This document shows positions 35,701-45,133 of a stretch of 64,000 nt of DNA, piece after piece. The notes below the pieces were generated by a model. The model was not told the DNA's origin, did not search any database, and worked only from the letters and a program-made list of their open reading frames with translations. The number at the start of each line of letters is the position of its first letter. Positions within the stretch are counted from its first letter, which is position 1. Origin of the DNA: Nodularia spumigena CCY9414. Lineage in GTDB: Bacteria; Cyanobacteriota; Cyanobacteriia; Cyanobacteriales; Nostocaceae. Location of the stretch: positions 4,140,513 to 4,204,512 of the forward strand of contig NZ_CP007203.1 of the NCBI RefSeq assembly GCF_000340565.2, in the 5' to 3' direction. The position numbers and the translations under genes are program-made.

Positions 35701-35920
35701 AACACCACCAACCGCCTGCGGTGACATGATTATAACGCTGTAACCAACCATTTCTCACCCTACCAGTGTTGGTACGGGGAAGATGCTCAGAAATTAACAG
35801 ATACTCATAGGCTGATGCGTCTTGGAGAGATTTAAAATTCAGTTGTGATAAGTGTAAATCTATACTGCTACTCTTGACTAATTCCTCAAGGTGTTGGGTG
35901 TGTAAATAGTGCAGATGCAT
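32798..35920 (-). CDS. CyRepA1-type plasmid replication protein on an apparently chromosomal locus
   Basis: 1040 residues. The N-terminal half has a TOPRIM-like DUF3854 region (about 150-270: LPVIICEGVKKAAALL, FYICFDFE). A helicase-like domain follows with Walker A SAKGTGKTTALQ at about residue 330 and Walker B LILDEVEQSLWHLL at about 420. Late motifs include VFVTPSLGTGISID and RQALARVRD. This order matches replication proteins that NCBI labels CyRepA1, known from cyanobacterial plasmids. The frame is intact and uninterrupted. No parAB or obvious origin flanks it, and its neighbours (dus, psaAB) are chromosomal. Confidence 0.8.
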   Translation of the reverse strand: MHLHYLHTQHLEELVKSSSIDLHLSQLNFKSLQDASAYEYLLISEHLPRTNTGRVRNGWLQRYNHVTAGGWWCSGLDPLNNWESMEWGCFKPNQPRINQNGKSIKYEHPPSTPTRVFCLRVTIKIWQQVSQRYNLTMPSNINVNAHGEAEGFWQWVMQQNLPVIICEGVKKAAALLTQGYAAIAIPGITSGYRVFKDTFGKVTSRQLIPDLAAFATTNRAFYICFDFETQPRKIAAINNAISQLGCLFQEKKCPVKVIELPGIEKGVDELIVAKGASAFDKIYRQSVDLEIYLAQSKPHTQLTIPAGLTVNCPYLEEVCYPASGLVGVKSAKGTGKTTALQGIVNKAQAINRPVLLITHRIQLGRFLCEKIGIQWGFNNKQHLMQADKNLPIISDPLNKTKSFGLCVDSIWKLNPKDWQGAILILDEVEQSLWHLLNSNTCKHKRVKILKLFQQLISTVLTTGGLVIAQDADLSDVSLEYLQKLSGIKITPWVLLNQWKPQKGWNVTFYDSPNPTPLIHKLELDLIAGLKCYVTTDSRSGRYSCETIESYLKERLEKLRQQFPKSLVISSRTTSTPGHAAVDFVGDINQKIPEYDTVFVTPSLGTGISIDVQHFDRVYGIFQGVIPDSEARQALARVRDNVPRIVWCAKRGIGLIGSGSTNYRLLSDWYQENQKENLALLSPLHKIDVDLPLVYDPIHLRTWAKLSARVNASIRLYRQSMQDGLIADGHQIWLRSNAVHNNIVRDLRLAFLATDSDDVENRKRLVIEIVKVQRDWSEKRQKAKDIKYQIREIKQQHQLLAAIAVAKARDINYLEYEQLLNKHSLLEAERHQIDKYTLRQRYGIPVTPELKLRDDKGYYVQLLLHYYLTHESEYFHVRDQQEWQQQLLWGDGKVFLPDLKTYTCKVEAMRALGMLQFLEPERKFTEDHPDLLLLKDVASQHSKHIKRVLGIDLVRGKESISAIKILSRLLKLLGLKLKRVHKTYQIDSDTFYDGREKIFTIWHQRDELMLAGINNFEGKTANNYPKSKVESGKNKYVGVNN

Positions 35921-36274
35921 GGGGCGACCCTTGAACGGAATACGATGGATTTAAAATTTACCATGCATTCGCTTGTTTTTTATGGAAGAGATTACGAGTG
36001 TTTTATGATAGTTTTGTTACTTCGTACTTGTGAATACATCGGTGACTCGTCAAGTATATGATTTTGTGAGAGTATGTTGCTCAAGTAATAAGCTTGTATT
36101 GTAATATTTGTTTTAATTTTTCAGTAATTTTTCTATTTATTTAGAGTAAGTTGACATAAATTAATTTTATGATTTTTTAACGCAGAGGGGCGCGGAGGTA
36201 AGCGCAAAGGTACGCGGAGGTTTTTTGTATTTATCTGTGTTTATCGGTGGTTATTTACAGAAATACCCCATAGG
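35921..36274. other. Upstream region of the replication-type gene
   Basis: 354 bp, AT-rich. It contains a degenerate dispersed-repeat string at 36180-36218 (GCAGAGGGGCGCGGAGG...) and the TTTATCTGTGTTTATCGGTG string also seen near hypA. No iteron array was recognised. Confidence 0.5.
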
Positions 36275-37783
36275 CTACGGTGTACATACGTCTGGCGCAC
36301 ACAAACCAGGAAATTTTAAAGTTGTCACCTCAAACTTATTTAAATCTCCGCGACGGATAGCATGGTTATTCGTATCACTAATATATAGATAGTCACCCAT
36401 CACACTCAGTCCCGAAGGTTCAAAGAAACGTGTATTTTGCCCTTGACCGTCTTGTAAACCCGCAGAACCATCTCCCAAAATTGTTTGACAATTACCTGTA
36501 CTGGGACTGACTAATTTAATTTTGTGGTTGTAGGTATCTGCTACCCACAGATAATTTTGGGCATATTCAACTCCTAAACAATGCTGTAAGCGGACATTTT
36601 CACCTTGTCCATGAACATCACCAAAACCAAATAATTGCTTACTACCACAAATGCTTCTGACTTGTTGCGGTTCCTTTAGTCCTACGCCACGAATTGAACT
36701 TACTTCACTATCAGCAATATACAATTCTTGTCCATTGGTCGTGATTCCACTGGGTTGGGCAAATACTGAGTCGGTAAGTAAACCATCTATACAAGCTTCT
36801 GCACCAGTACCAGCATAGGTTTTAACGATACCGCTTTCTAAGTTCATTTGCCAAATTTGATGCGACCCAGCCATTGCAATAAATAGGGTTTGTCCCAATT
36901 GCACTACATCCCAAGGGGAATTTAAAGCGGTTTCTATTCCTGCACCCCCATGAGGATAAATATTGCGGCTTTGTTCACCAGTTCCAGCGATGGTTTTTAC
37001 TATTTGACGCTTGAGGTCAACTCGTCGCAGGGTATGATTTTCTGTATCAGCAACGTAAAGCATCTGATTTTCTGGATCAAATGCCATTCCTTGGGGTGCG
37101 AAAAACTGCGCTTCGTTAAATGCACCATCGGTTAAGCCAGATTTTCCCGTTCCAATTAAGTGCAGAATTTCTCCGTCGTAGCTACTCATTACTACACGGT
37201 GATGTCCAGAGTCCGCGATGAATAACCCGGCGGGAGTGGCGAGAACTTTACCGGGAAAGGCTAGTGGTGTAGTTAATGCTTGACGTTGTTTTTCTAAAGT
37301 TACGCTGATTTCCTGGAAATTAATCGTACCTTTTTCTTGGTGTTCACTAATTAACTGCTGAATTAACTCGTCTAAACTATCACGCTTGCCTTCACCAGAA
37401 AGATAACCTACTACGTAACCTTCTGGATCAATAATCATGAAGGTAGGCCAAGCACGCACAGTATACTCTTCCCAAACCCGAAAATCTCTATCTACTAAAA
37501 CTGGATGTTCGATGTCGTAGCGCAGGATGGCTTGGCGAATATTCTCAATTTCTTTTTCGTTGTCAAATTTAGCCGAGTGTACGCCGATAACCGTCAGGCT
37601 GTCTTGATATTTTTGTTCTAAGTATTTTAAATCTGGCAGAATGTGGAGACAATTAATACAGCAATATGTCCAAAAGTCCAAAATTACGACTCTACCCTTG
37701 AGTTCTTTGAGAGATAAGGGTTTATCAGTGTTAAGCCAAGTGTAATTTTGTGGTAGTTCCGGCGCTCTGACACGGGGAGTCAT
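36275..37783 (-). CDS. Thioredoxin-like / NHL beta-propeller protein
   Basis: 502 residues from the ATG at 37783 (MTPRVRAPELPQNY), with AAAGGA on the minus strand. The longer frame upstream translates a dispersed repeat. Residues 1-150 are a thioredoxin/TlpA-like domain with FWTYCCINCLHILPDL, so the redox pair is C42-I-N-C45. Residues 190-495 carry NHL repeats (GLFIADSGHHRVV, MLYVADTENHTLRRV, YLWVADTYNHKI, YLYISDTNNHAIRR). It resembles NHLRC2-type proteins. There is no signal peptide. The final codons (VCTP-stop) coincide with a GTGTACACCGTA string that ends a MITE elsewhere. Confidence 0.88.
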   Translation of the reverse strand: MTPRVRAPELPQNYTWLNTDKPLSLKELKGRVVILDFWTYCCINCLHILPDLKYLEQKYQDSLTVIGVHSAKFDNEKEIENIRQAILRYDIEHPVLVDRDFRVWEEYTVRAWPTFMIIDPEGYVVGYLSGEGKRDSLDELIQQLISEHQEKGTINFQEISVTLEKQRQALTTPLAFPGKVLATPAGLFIADSGHHRVVMSSYDGEILHLIGTGKSGLTDGAFNEAQFFAPQGMAFDPENQMLYVADTENHTLRRVDLKRQIVKTIAGTGEQSRNIYPHGGAGIETALNSPWDVVQLGQTLFIAMAGSHQIWQMNLESGIVKTYAGTGAEACIDGLLTDSVFAQPSGITTNGQELYIADSEVSSIRGVGLKEPQQVRSICGSKQLFGFGDVHGQGENVRLQHCLGVEYAQNYLWVADTYNHKIKLVSPSTGNCQTILGDGSAGLQDGQGQNTRFFEPSGLSVMGDYLYISDTNNHAIRRGDLNKFEVTTLKFPGLCAPDVCTP

Positions 37784-38001
37784 GGAATATCCTTTGGCCT
37801 TAGTGGTAGGCGATACTAATATAGTTGTCTCATAATCCGGGCGGGCAGGATGCCCACCCCACAAAATGGTTGAAATACAGCAGTTTTCATTGAAATGAAG
37901 TACAGATATAGTTGAGTATTTTTTGATCAACTATACTCACTTGCAAACTGCTGTATTTCTGCCAAATTCCTTCTTATCTATCCTCCTAACTGGTGGTTCT
38001 G

Positions 38002-39696
38002 TTATTCCTCCATAGTGGTAACTTTGTATTCCCCAGCCCTTTCTTCCTGTTCTGGTACAGGCGTAGTTTCTGGAACTACTGAAGGCTCACTAGGAGATAA
38101 TTTAAAATTTGGCAGTTGTTTAGGGTTGAAATATCTTTTTAATGACGGTTCTTCAGGATCGGGAGCAATTTTTGTGGGTAACGGTATTGATTCACCTGTT
38201 GGCGTTTCCTCTGGTTGTGCTTCCGGTGCAGTTGACTCACTAGATTTAGGTGTTTCTGGTTTCGCTAATTTTTCCGGTGCTTCCACTGGAGGTGTGGGAA
38301 TTATCTCAGGTTGAGCTTCCGGTGCAGGTGACTCAATAATCTCTGGTAGTGTCGGGGATAAACTCGGTGACGGTTCCGTTGTCGGGACTGAACGACGTTG
38401 GAAAAATCCCTCAGATTTAGGTGTTTCTGGTTTCGCTAATTTTTCCGGTGCTTCCACTGGAGGCGTGGGAATTATCTCAGGTTGAGCTTCCGGTGCAGGT
38501 GACTCAATAATCTCTGGTAGTGTCGGGGGTAAACTCGGTGACGGTTCTATTGTCGGGACTGCACGACGTTTGAAGAATACCTCAGATTTTGATGTTTCGG
38601 ATGCTTCAACTTGGGGTGTAGGTTTTACAGGTGTTTCTGGAACTTCAGTTTTAGGAATAATCTGAGGCTGTGATTCTGGTGTTGTTTCAACGCTGGGAGT
38701 AGGTGTAGGTTCAACTACTGGTTTATTCGCAGTGTAATTGGGGTCTACAATACTACGCGCCTGATCCGCTTTTAATTCTCCTCTGACAATTCTCGAAAGT
38801 GTGTCTTTACCCTGGGGCTGATAATTAATCAGTCTGGCTGTGGTATTAAAGGCATTTTTTAGAGGATTTCCCTGATTATCGAGGAATTCTAGTTTTATCC
38901 AATTTTTACCAGGTTTGAAGCCCTTGAGGTAAATTGGTTGCCAGCGATCCAAAATGAAGCTTTCATCATTAATAGTGCAACGGATGCGCCAATCGCTGAC
39001 TGTATCGTTGGGGTTGTCTTCAGCGACAAGATGCAGAGGCGCGTTAGTTAAATAAAAGTCCAGTAAAATTGGTTCTGCTCCATAACTGCCTTTAGGACGG
39101 CTGTAAGTTAGTACAGGCAGAGTAGGATCAGGGTTATTGTCCTCAGTTTTCGTGAAAATATGGAATGTTGTCTGGGCGTAAGCACCTTCATTTTTAAAGC
39201 TTTCGTGCCAAGGACGAGAAGCAAAAACGCGTAAGGTATGTGTACCAGGGGAAACTTCTGGTAAAACTAAAGGCTTATTTACATCGTAAACAGCTATATA
39301 AGGTTGGTTATCGAGAATTACGTGTAAATGAGGCCCTAATTCCAATTCAGGATCTTTGAATATTGGTATATCCTTTACCTGAAAGTTAACTGTAACTTTG
39401 CTGTCTTGGAGAATTTCATCAGGTTGGGGGGATAAAAATGTCACCTGTGGCCGATAATTTTCCAAGGTGAGGCGTAGTTCCTGAATGACCTCTGGTGGGG
39501 AAACTTCGGAAAATTGCTGAGAAATCTGAGAAATTTTGGGCGGGTTATTTCTCTGGCTCACAGCCACTTCTTGGCTACCAGCTTTTTCACCACAACTGGC
39601 TAAAGTCAATACCAGCACCAATGTCATCAGCCACCTGATAATAGTAAATCTCCGATAAAATATCTGGTTGAGCATTCCTGGCTGCCAAAATTTCAT
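38002..39696 (-). CDS. Proline-rich lipoprotein with duplicated internal segment
   Basis: 564 residues. The N-terminus has a signal sequence with lipobox (VLVLTLASCGEKAG), so it is probably a lipoprotein exported across the membrane. Residues about 75-300 look like beta-sandwich modules (VTFLSPQPDEILQDSKVTVN, GTHTLRVFASRPW). From about 310 the protein is Pro/Glu/Thr-rich, including a near-perfect 57-residue duplication (EIIPTPPVEAPEKLAKPETP in both copies). The start could be any of the first Met residues (1, 8 or 24). No function is recognised. Confidence 0.8.
   Translation of the reverse strand: MKFWQPGMLNQIFYRRFTIIRWLMTLVLVLTLASCGEKAGSQEVAVSQRNNPPKISQISQQFSEVSPPEVIQELRLTLENYRPQVTFLSPQPDEILQDSKVTVNFQVKDIPIFKDPELELGPHLHVILDNQPYIAVYDVNKPLVLPEVSPGTHTLRVFASRPWHESFKNEGAYAQTTFHIFTKTEDNNPDPTLPVLTYSRPKGSYGAEPILLDFYLTNAPLHLVAEDNPNDTVSDWRIRCTINDESFILDRWQPIYLKGFKPGKNWIKLEFLDNQGNPLKNAFNTTARLINYQPQGKDTLSRIVRGELKADQARSIVDPNYTANKPVVEPTPTPSVETTPESQPQIIPKTEVPETPVKPTPQVEASETSKSEVFFKRRAVPTIEPSPSLPPTLPEIIESPAPEAQPEIIPTPPVEAPEKLAKPETPKSEGFFQRRSVPTTEPSPSLSPTLPEIIESPAPEAQPEIIPTPPVEAPEKLAKPETPKSSESTAPEAQPEETPTGESIPLPTKIAPDPEEPSLKRYFNPKQLPNFKLSPSEPSVVPETTPVPEQEERAGEYKVTTMEE
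38243..38575. repeat. 171-bp direct duplication inside the lipoprotein gene
   Basis: The segment beginning GATTTAGGTGTTTCTGGTTT at 38243 recurs at 38414, an offset of exactly 57 codons, with only a few substitutions. The duplication keeps the frame and is recent by its near identity. Confidence 0.85.
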
Positions 39697-39737
39697 GCAT
39701 TTGATCCTAGTGATGGTTAGTCGTCATTGACACTCCC

Positions 39738-39842
39738 CTATAAATTCGGGGATTCTTGCTTCACTGGGATTCCAATGAATTTACCCTCTGCAAGCATCTT
39801 GACCGTATGCCCTACGGCTGCAAGTCCTCGAACCAGAACTAC
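39738..39842 (-). pseudogene. C-terminal remnant of an IS200/IS605-type TnpB
   Basis: The minus strand reads VVLVRGLAAVGHTVKMLAEG then KFIGIPVKQESPNL-stop, which matches the usual TnpB/OrfB end (LxxVGHT...VKQE). In frame just upstream there is a stop, so only 34 codons remain. Beyond the stop the AATCCCCGAATTTATAGGGG hairpin (about 39735-39754) resembles an IS605 right end. It is a decayed element, 500 bp upstream of psaA. Confidence 0.6.
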
Positions 39843-40335
39843 TTAAGTTATTCTGACTTAAACCGTACATCGGACACCATAGCCCAAAAGGTGAAATGTT
39901 TCTCACATCGCATAACATTTTATTTTGATTTTTTTAGATAAATTTAAAATAATTAATACTTTCTCCAAATTTTTCCCGTAGCAATTGAAACATAGAAAAA
40001 AAATAAAAAGATTCAGCTGTAATGCCAGCTAAATGGGGTTAATTGTGTTAAGCCATAAGTTTGACGAATTGTTATCCTTTGTAAATTAAATGAATAAACT
40101 CTTGACTTTTCGCGAGAAAGTTCGCAAATAAAAAGCTTGTATGGCAATTATTTCAGCTAATTTGAATTATTGTTAAAATGTGTTTAACAATGCACCTGTA
40201 ATGAGTCTATAATTCAACAGAAACAAACTTCCACATAGATTCTTCATCACTGCTTCAGGAAATTCTGTAGTTTGCGACTAGGTTTAACTTTGTGGTATTT
40301 ATGATTCCTCATTCCTTACTAAGAGAGGAGGTCGA
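39843..40335 (+). promoter_or_regulatory. psaA upstream region
   Basis: About 490 bp of AT-rich DNA leading to psaA, which has a strong ribosome site (GAGAGGAGGT, 40323-40332). Light-regulated psaAB promoters normally lie here, but no box could be assigned with confidence. Confidence 0.5.
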
Positions 40336-42594
40336 ATGACGATTAGTCCTCCGGAGCGAGAGGAAAAGAAGGCAAGAGTCATAGTTGATAAAGATCCTGT
40401 TCCTACCTCATTTGAAAAATGGGCAAAACCAGGACACTTCGACAGATCCTTAGCCAAAGGCCCCAAAACCACCACCTGGATTTGGAACCTTCATGCCCTC
40501 GCCCATGACTTTGATACACATACAAGCGATTTAGAAGACATTTCTCGTAAAATCTTCGCGGCACACTTCGGACATTTATCCGTAGTAGCGATTTGGTTAA
40601 GCGGGATGTTATTCCACGGCGCTAAATTCTCGAATTACGAAGCCTGGTTAAGCGACCCATTAAATGTGAGTCCCAGCGCTCAAGTTGTATGGCCCATTGT
40701 GGGACAAGACATTTTAAATGGTGATGTCGGCGGTGGATTCCGCGGTATTCAGATCACCTCTGGCTTGTTCCAAGTATGGCGCGGCTGGGGCATCACAAGC
40801 TCATTCCAGCTTTATGTCACAGCTATTGGCGGCTTGGTATTAGCAGGATTGTTCTTATTTGCTGGTTGGTTCCATTACCACAAGCGCGCTCCTAAACTGG
40901 AATGGTTCCAGAACGTGGAGTCAATGCTGAATCATCACTTGGCAGTATTGCTAGGTTGTGGTTCCTTGGGATGGACTGGACACCTAATCCATGTGTCAGC
41001 ACCAATCAACAAACTTTTGGATGCAGGTGTAGCTGCTAAAGATATACCTTTACCCCATGAGTTAATCCTGAACAAAGACTTGTTGACAGATTTGTATCCC
41101 AGCTTTGCTAGTGGGTTAACACCATTCTTCACCTTGAACTGGGGTCAGTATGCTGACTTCCTCACCTTCAAGGGCGGTTTGAACCCTGTAACAGGCGGCT
41201 TGTGGATGACCGATATTGCCCATCACCATTTGGCGATCGCGGTTCTGTTCATCATTGCTGGTCATATGTACCGTACCAATTGGGGTATCGGTCACAGTAT
41301 TAAAGAAATCCTGGAAAACCATAAAGGTCCCTTCACAGGAGAAGGTCATAAAGGTTTGTATGAAAACCTGACCACATCCTGGCACGCTCAGTTGGCAACT
41401 AACCTTGCTTTCTTGGGTTCACTGACGATCATCATTGCTCACCATATGTACGCAATGCCCCCGTATCCGTACTTGGCAACGGACTACGCAACGCAATTGT
41501 GTATATTCACCCACCATATGTGGATCGGTGGCTTCTTGATTGTTGGTGGTGCGGCTCACGCAGCCATATTCATGGTGCGGGATTACGATCCTGTTGTGAA
41601 CCAAAACAACGTGTTAGATCGTGTGATTCGTCACCGGGATGCTATTATTTCCCATCTGAACTGGGTGTGTATTTTCTTAGGCTTCCACAGCTTTGGTTTG
41701 TACATCCACAACGATACAATGCGTGCCTTGGGTCGTCCCCAAGATATGTTCTCCGACTCGGCAATTCAGTTGCAGCCAGTATTTGCTCAGTGGGTGCAAA
41801 ACTTGCACACCCTAGCTCCTGGTGGTACTGCTCCTAATGCTATAGAGCCAGTTAGTTATGCTTTTGGCGGCGGTATTTTGGCTGTTGGCGGCAAAGTGGC
41901 AATGATGCCTATTGCTTTGGGTACAGCGGACTTTTTAGTTCACCACATCCACGCCTTCACCATTCACGTCACCGTCCTGATTCTGCTCAAGGGTGTATTG
42001 TACGCCCGTAGTTCTCGTCTGATTCCAGACAAGGCAAACTTAGGCTTCCGCTTCCCTTGCGACGGTCCAGGCCGTGGCGGTACTTGCCAAGTATCTGGTT
42101 GGGACCACGTGTTCCTCGGATTATTCTGGATGTACAACTCCCTATCGATTGTGATCTTCCACTTCAGTTGGAAAATGCAATCAGATGTCTGGGGAACAGT
42201 AGATGCAGCAGGTAATGTGTCTCACATTACTGGTGGTAACTTTGCTGAAAGTGCCATTACCATTAATGGCTGGTTGCGTGACTTCTTGTGGGCGCAATCT
42301 GCACAAGTAATCAACTCCTACGGCAGTGCTTTATCTGCTTATGGTCTACTCTTCTTAGGCGCTCACTTTGTATGGGCATTCAGCTTAATGTTCCTGTTCA
42401 GTGGTCGCGGCTACTGGCAAGAACTGATTGAGTCCATTGTTTGGGCGCACAATAAGTTGAAAGTAGCACCAGCAATTCAGCCTCGCGCTCTGAGCATTAT
42501 TCAGGGACGAGCTGTAGGTGTAGCTCACTACCTCTTAGGAGGAATTGTAACCACCTGGGCATTCTTCCACGCACACATCCTTTCAGTAGGGTAG
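40336..42594 (+). CDS. psaA: Photosystem I P700 apoprotein A1
   Basis: 752 residues with eleven membrane helices. It begins [20 protein letters not shown] and contains the FX-cluster loop [18 protein letters not shown], whose two Cys pair with those of PsaB to hold the interpolypeptide [4Fe-4S]. Many His residues bind antenna chlorophyll, and the helix carrying the P700 ligand is near the C-terminus. Length and sequence are standard. It is first of the psaA-psaB operon. The C-terminus ends HAHILSVG. Confidence 0.99.
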   Translation: MTISPPEREEKKARVIVDKDPVPTSFEKWAKPGHFDRSLAKGPKTTTWIWNLHALAHDFDTHTSDLEDISRKIFAAHFGHLSVVAIWLSGMLFHGAKFSNYEAWLSDPLNVSPSAQVVWPIVGQDILNGDVGGGFRGIQITSGLFQVWRGWGITSSFQLYVTAIGGLVLAGLFLFAGWFHYHKRAPKLEWFQNVESMLNHHLAVLLGCGSLGWTGHLIHVSAPINKLLDAGVAAKDIPLPHELILNKDLLTDLYPSFASGLTPFFTLNWGQYADFLTFKGGLNPVTGGLWMTDIAHHHLAIAVLFIIAGHMYRTNWGIGHSIKEILENHKGPFTGEGHKGLYENLTTSWHAQLATNLAFLGSLTIIIAHHMYAMPPYPYLATDYATQLCIFTHHMWIGGFLIVGGAAHAAIFMVRDYDPVVNQNNVLDRVIRHRDAIISHLNWVCIFLGFHSFGLYIHNDTMRALGRPQDMFSDSAIQLQPVFAQWVQNLHTLAPGGTAPNAIEPVSYAFGGGILAVGGKVAMMPIALGTADFLVHHIHAFTIHVTVLILLKGVLYARSSRLIPDKANLGFRFPCDGPGRGGTCQVSGWDHVFLGLFWMYNSLSIVIFHFSWKMQSDVWGTVDAAGNVSHITGGNFAESAITINGWLRDFLWAQSAQVINSYGSALSAYGLLFLGAHFVWAFSLMFLFSGRGYWQELIESIVWAHNKLKVAPAIQPRALSIIQGRAVGVAHYLLGGIVTTWAFFHAHILSVG

Positions 42595-42726
42595 CAATTC
42601 ACTTCAGAAGTGCTGAGGGCTGAGGGCTGGGTGCTGAGTGATCAAAGCTCAAAACCTAGTTACTCAAAACTCAGAACTTCAAAAGATGACACCTGATGGC
42701 TAAAAGTCAGAGGATTTCTCAAACCT

Positions 42727-44958
42727 ATGGCAACGAAATTTCCAAAATTTAGCCAGGATCTCGCACAGGACCCGACGACTCGTCGGATATGGTATGCGAT
42801 CGCTACAGGAAACGACTTTGAAAGCCACGATGGCATGACTGAAGAAAATCTTTACCAAAAGATTTTCGCCACTCACTTCGGTCACTTGGCAATCATTTTC
42901 CTGTGGGCTTCCAGCCTCCTGTTCCACGTGGCCTGGCAAGGTAACTTTGAACAGTGGATTAAAGATCCCCTTCACATCCGCCCGATCGCCCATGCGATTT
43001 GGGACCCCCACTTTGGTGAACCTGCGATTGAAGCATTTACCCAAGGTGGCGCAAGCAATCCTGTAAACATTGCTTACTCTGGTGTTTACCACTGGTGGTA
43101 CACAATCGGGATGCGGACGAACAGCGAACTGTATACCGGTTCTGTGTTCCTCCTCTTGTTATCAGCGTTATTCTTATTTGCTGGTTGGTTGCACTTACAA
43201 CCCAAGTTCCGTCCTAGCCTCTCTTGGTTTAAGAGTGCTGAACCTCGCCTGAACCATCACTTGTCAGCGTTGTTTGGTGTTAGTTCTTTGGCTTGGGCTG
43301 GTCACTTGATTCACGTTGCTATCCCCGAATCTCGCGGACAGCACGTTGGTTGGGATAACTTCCTCACCACACTGCCCCACCCAGCAGGTTTGACTCCGTT
43401 CTTCACAGGTAACTGGGGAGTTTACGCTGCTAACCCTGATACTGCTGGCCATATTTTTAGTACATCTGAAGGTTCAGGTACAGCGATTCTGACTTTCTTG
43501 GGTGGTTTCCATCCTCAGACAGAATCCTTGTGGTTGACCGATATGGCTCACCACCACTTGGCGATCGCAGTTATCTTCATTATTGCTGGTCATATGTACC
43601 GGACTAACTTTGGAATTGGTCACAGCATCAAAGAAATGCTGAATTCCAAATCCGGTTTAATCCCTGGTAGCAAGAGTGAAGGTCAATTCAACCTGCCTCA
43701 CCAAGGTTTGTACGACACCATTAACAACTCCCTGCACTTCCAGTTGTCTCTAGCTTTAGCAGCACTGGGAACCGCCACTTCGTTGGTAGCGCAGCATATG
43801 TACGCCCTGCCTCCTTACGCATTCATTGCTAAGGACTACACAACTCAAGCAGCGCTGTACACTCATCACCAGTATATTGCTGGCTTCTTGATGGTTGGTG
43901 CTTTTGCCCACGCCGCCATCTTCTGGGTACGTGACTACGACCCCGAACAAAACAAAGGCAACGTACTTGACCGGATATTACAGCACAAAGAAGCGATTAT
44001 TTCTCACCTCAGCTGGGTATCGCTATTCTTGGGCTTCCATACCCTTGGTCTGTATGTACACAACGATGTAGTAGTAGCTTTCGGTACTCCTGAAAAGCAA
44101 ATCTTGATTGAGCCTGTGTTCGCACAATTCATTCAAGCTGCTCACGGTAAAGTACTTTACGGTTTAGACACATTGCTGTCTAACCCAGACAGCATCGCCT
44201 ACACAGCTTATCCTAACTACGGCAACGTTTGGTTGGGTGGCTGGTTGGATGCCATTAACTCTGGTACCAACTCCCTATTCTTAACAATCGGCCCTGGCGA
44301 CTTCTTGGTTCACCACGCATTCGCTTTGGCTATTCACACCACCACCTTGGTACTTGTTAAAGGTGCTTTGGACGCTCGTGGTTCCAAGTTGATGCCCGAT
44401 AAAAAGGACTTCGGCTATGCGTTCCCTTGCGACGGTCCGGGCCGTGGCGGTACTTGCGACATCTCAGCTTGGGACTCTTTCTACCTAGCGATGTTCTGGA
44501 TGTTAAACACCATTGGTTGGGTAACCTTCTACTGGCACTGGAAACATCTAGGTATTTGGCAAGGTAACGTTGCTCAGTTTAACGAAAACTCTACATATCT
44601 CATGGGCTGGTTCCGTGACTATCTCTGGGCTAACTCGGCTCAGTTGATTAACGGATACAATCCTTACGGCGTGAATAACCTATCTGTTTGGGCTTGGATG
44701 TTCCTATTCGGACACCTTGTTTGGGCAACTGGTTTCATGTTCCTGATTTCTTGGAGAGGTTACTGGCAAGAGTTGATTGAAACCCTTGTTTGGGCGCACG
44801 AGCGTACTCCTCTAGCTAACTTGGTTCGCTGGAAAGACAAGCCCGTTGCTCTATCCATTGTTCAAGCTCGTTTGGTAGGTCTAGCCCACTTCACTGTCGG
44901 CTATGTTGTTACCTACGCGGCGTTCTTGATTGCCTCAACTGCTGGTAAGTTCGGTTAA
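42727..44958 (+). CDS. psaB: Photosystem I P700 apoprotein A2
   Basis: 743 residues, homologous to PsaA throughout. It begins [20 protein letters not shown], has the matching FX loop [18 protein letters not shown], and ends STAGKFG. PsaA and PsaB form the heterodimeric core of photosystem I in the thylakoid. It starts 132 bp after psaA; the gap holds a GCTGAGGGCTGAGGGCTGGG simple repeat. A terminator follows. Confidence 0.99.
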   Translation: MATKFPKFSQDLAQDPTTRRIWYAIATGNDFESHDGMTEENLYQKIFATHFGHLAIIFLWASSLLFHVAWQGNFEQWIKDPLHIRPIAHAIWDPHFGEPAIEAFTQGGASNPVNIAYSGVYHWWYTIGMRTNSELYTGSVFLLLLSALFLFAGWLHLQPKFRPSLSWFKSAEPRLNHHLSALFGVSSLAWAGHLIHVAIPESRGQHVGWDNFLTTLPHPAGLTPFFTGNWGVYAANPDTAGHIFSTSEGSGTAILTFLGGFHPQTESLWLTDMAHHHLAIAVIFIIAGHMYRTNFGIGHSIKEMLNSKSGLIPGSKSEGQFNLPHQGLYDTINNSLHFQLSLALAALGTATSLVAQHMYALPPYAFIAKDYTTQAALYTHHQYIAGFLMVGAFAHAAIFWVRDYDPEQNKGNVLDRILQHKEAIISHLSWVSLFLGFHTLGLYVHNDVVVAFGTPEKQILIEPVFAQFIQAAHGKVLYGLDTLLSNPDSIAYTAYPNYGNVWLGGWLDAINSGTNSLFLTIGPGDFLVHHAFALAIHTTTLVLVKGALDARGSKLMPDKKDFGYAFPCDGPGRGGTCDISAWDSFYLAMFWMLNTIGWVTFYWHWKHLGIWQGNVAQFNENSTYLMGWFRDYLWANSAQLINGYNPYGVNNLSVWAWMFLFGHLVWATGFMFLISWRGYWQELIETLVWAHERTPLANLVRWKDKPVALSIVQARLVGLAHFTVGYVVTYAAFLIASTAGKFG

Positions 44959-44989
44959 TTCGGCTGCTAGTTTTGTAGGTTAATAAAAG

Positions 44990-45018
44990 TCCCCTGCCTT
45001 AAGGTGGGGGATTTTTTC
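44990..45018 (+). terminator. Rho-independent terminator after psaB
   Basis: CCCCTGCC (44991-44998) and GGTGGGGG (45003-45010) form a GC stem around TTAA, followed by a run of T residues. It closes the psaAB operon and marks the left edge of the AT-rich island. Confidence 0.88.
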
Positions 45019-45133
45019 ATGGGTCATTAGGAGAAAGAGAGAAGTTTATTGTCTATGCTTATTCTATTTGAGCTTTATGAAATCAATAAAATAGTAGCCT
45101 ATAATTTTAGTATCACTAAATATCACTTAATCT

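Noticed and set aside
38015-38314. 99-residue plus-strand Ser/Gly-rich ORF
   Set aside because: It is the antisense of the Pro-rich repeats of the lipoprotein gene.
39756-39941. 61-residue plus-strand ORF upstream of psaA
   Set aside because: It is antisense to the TnpB remnant.
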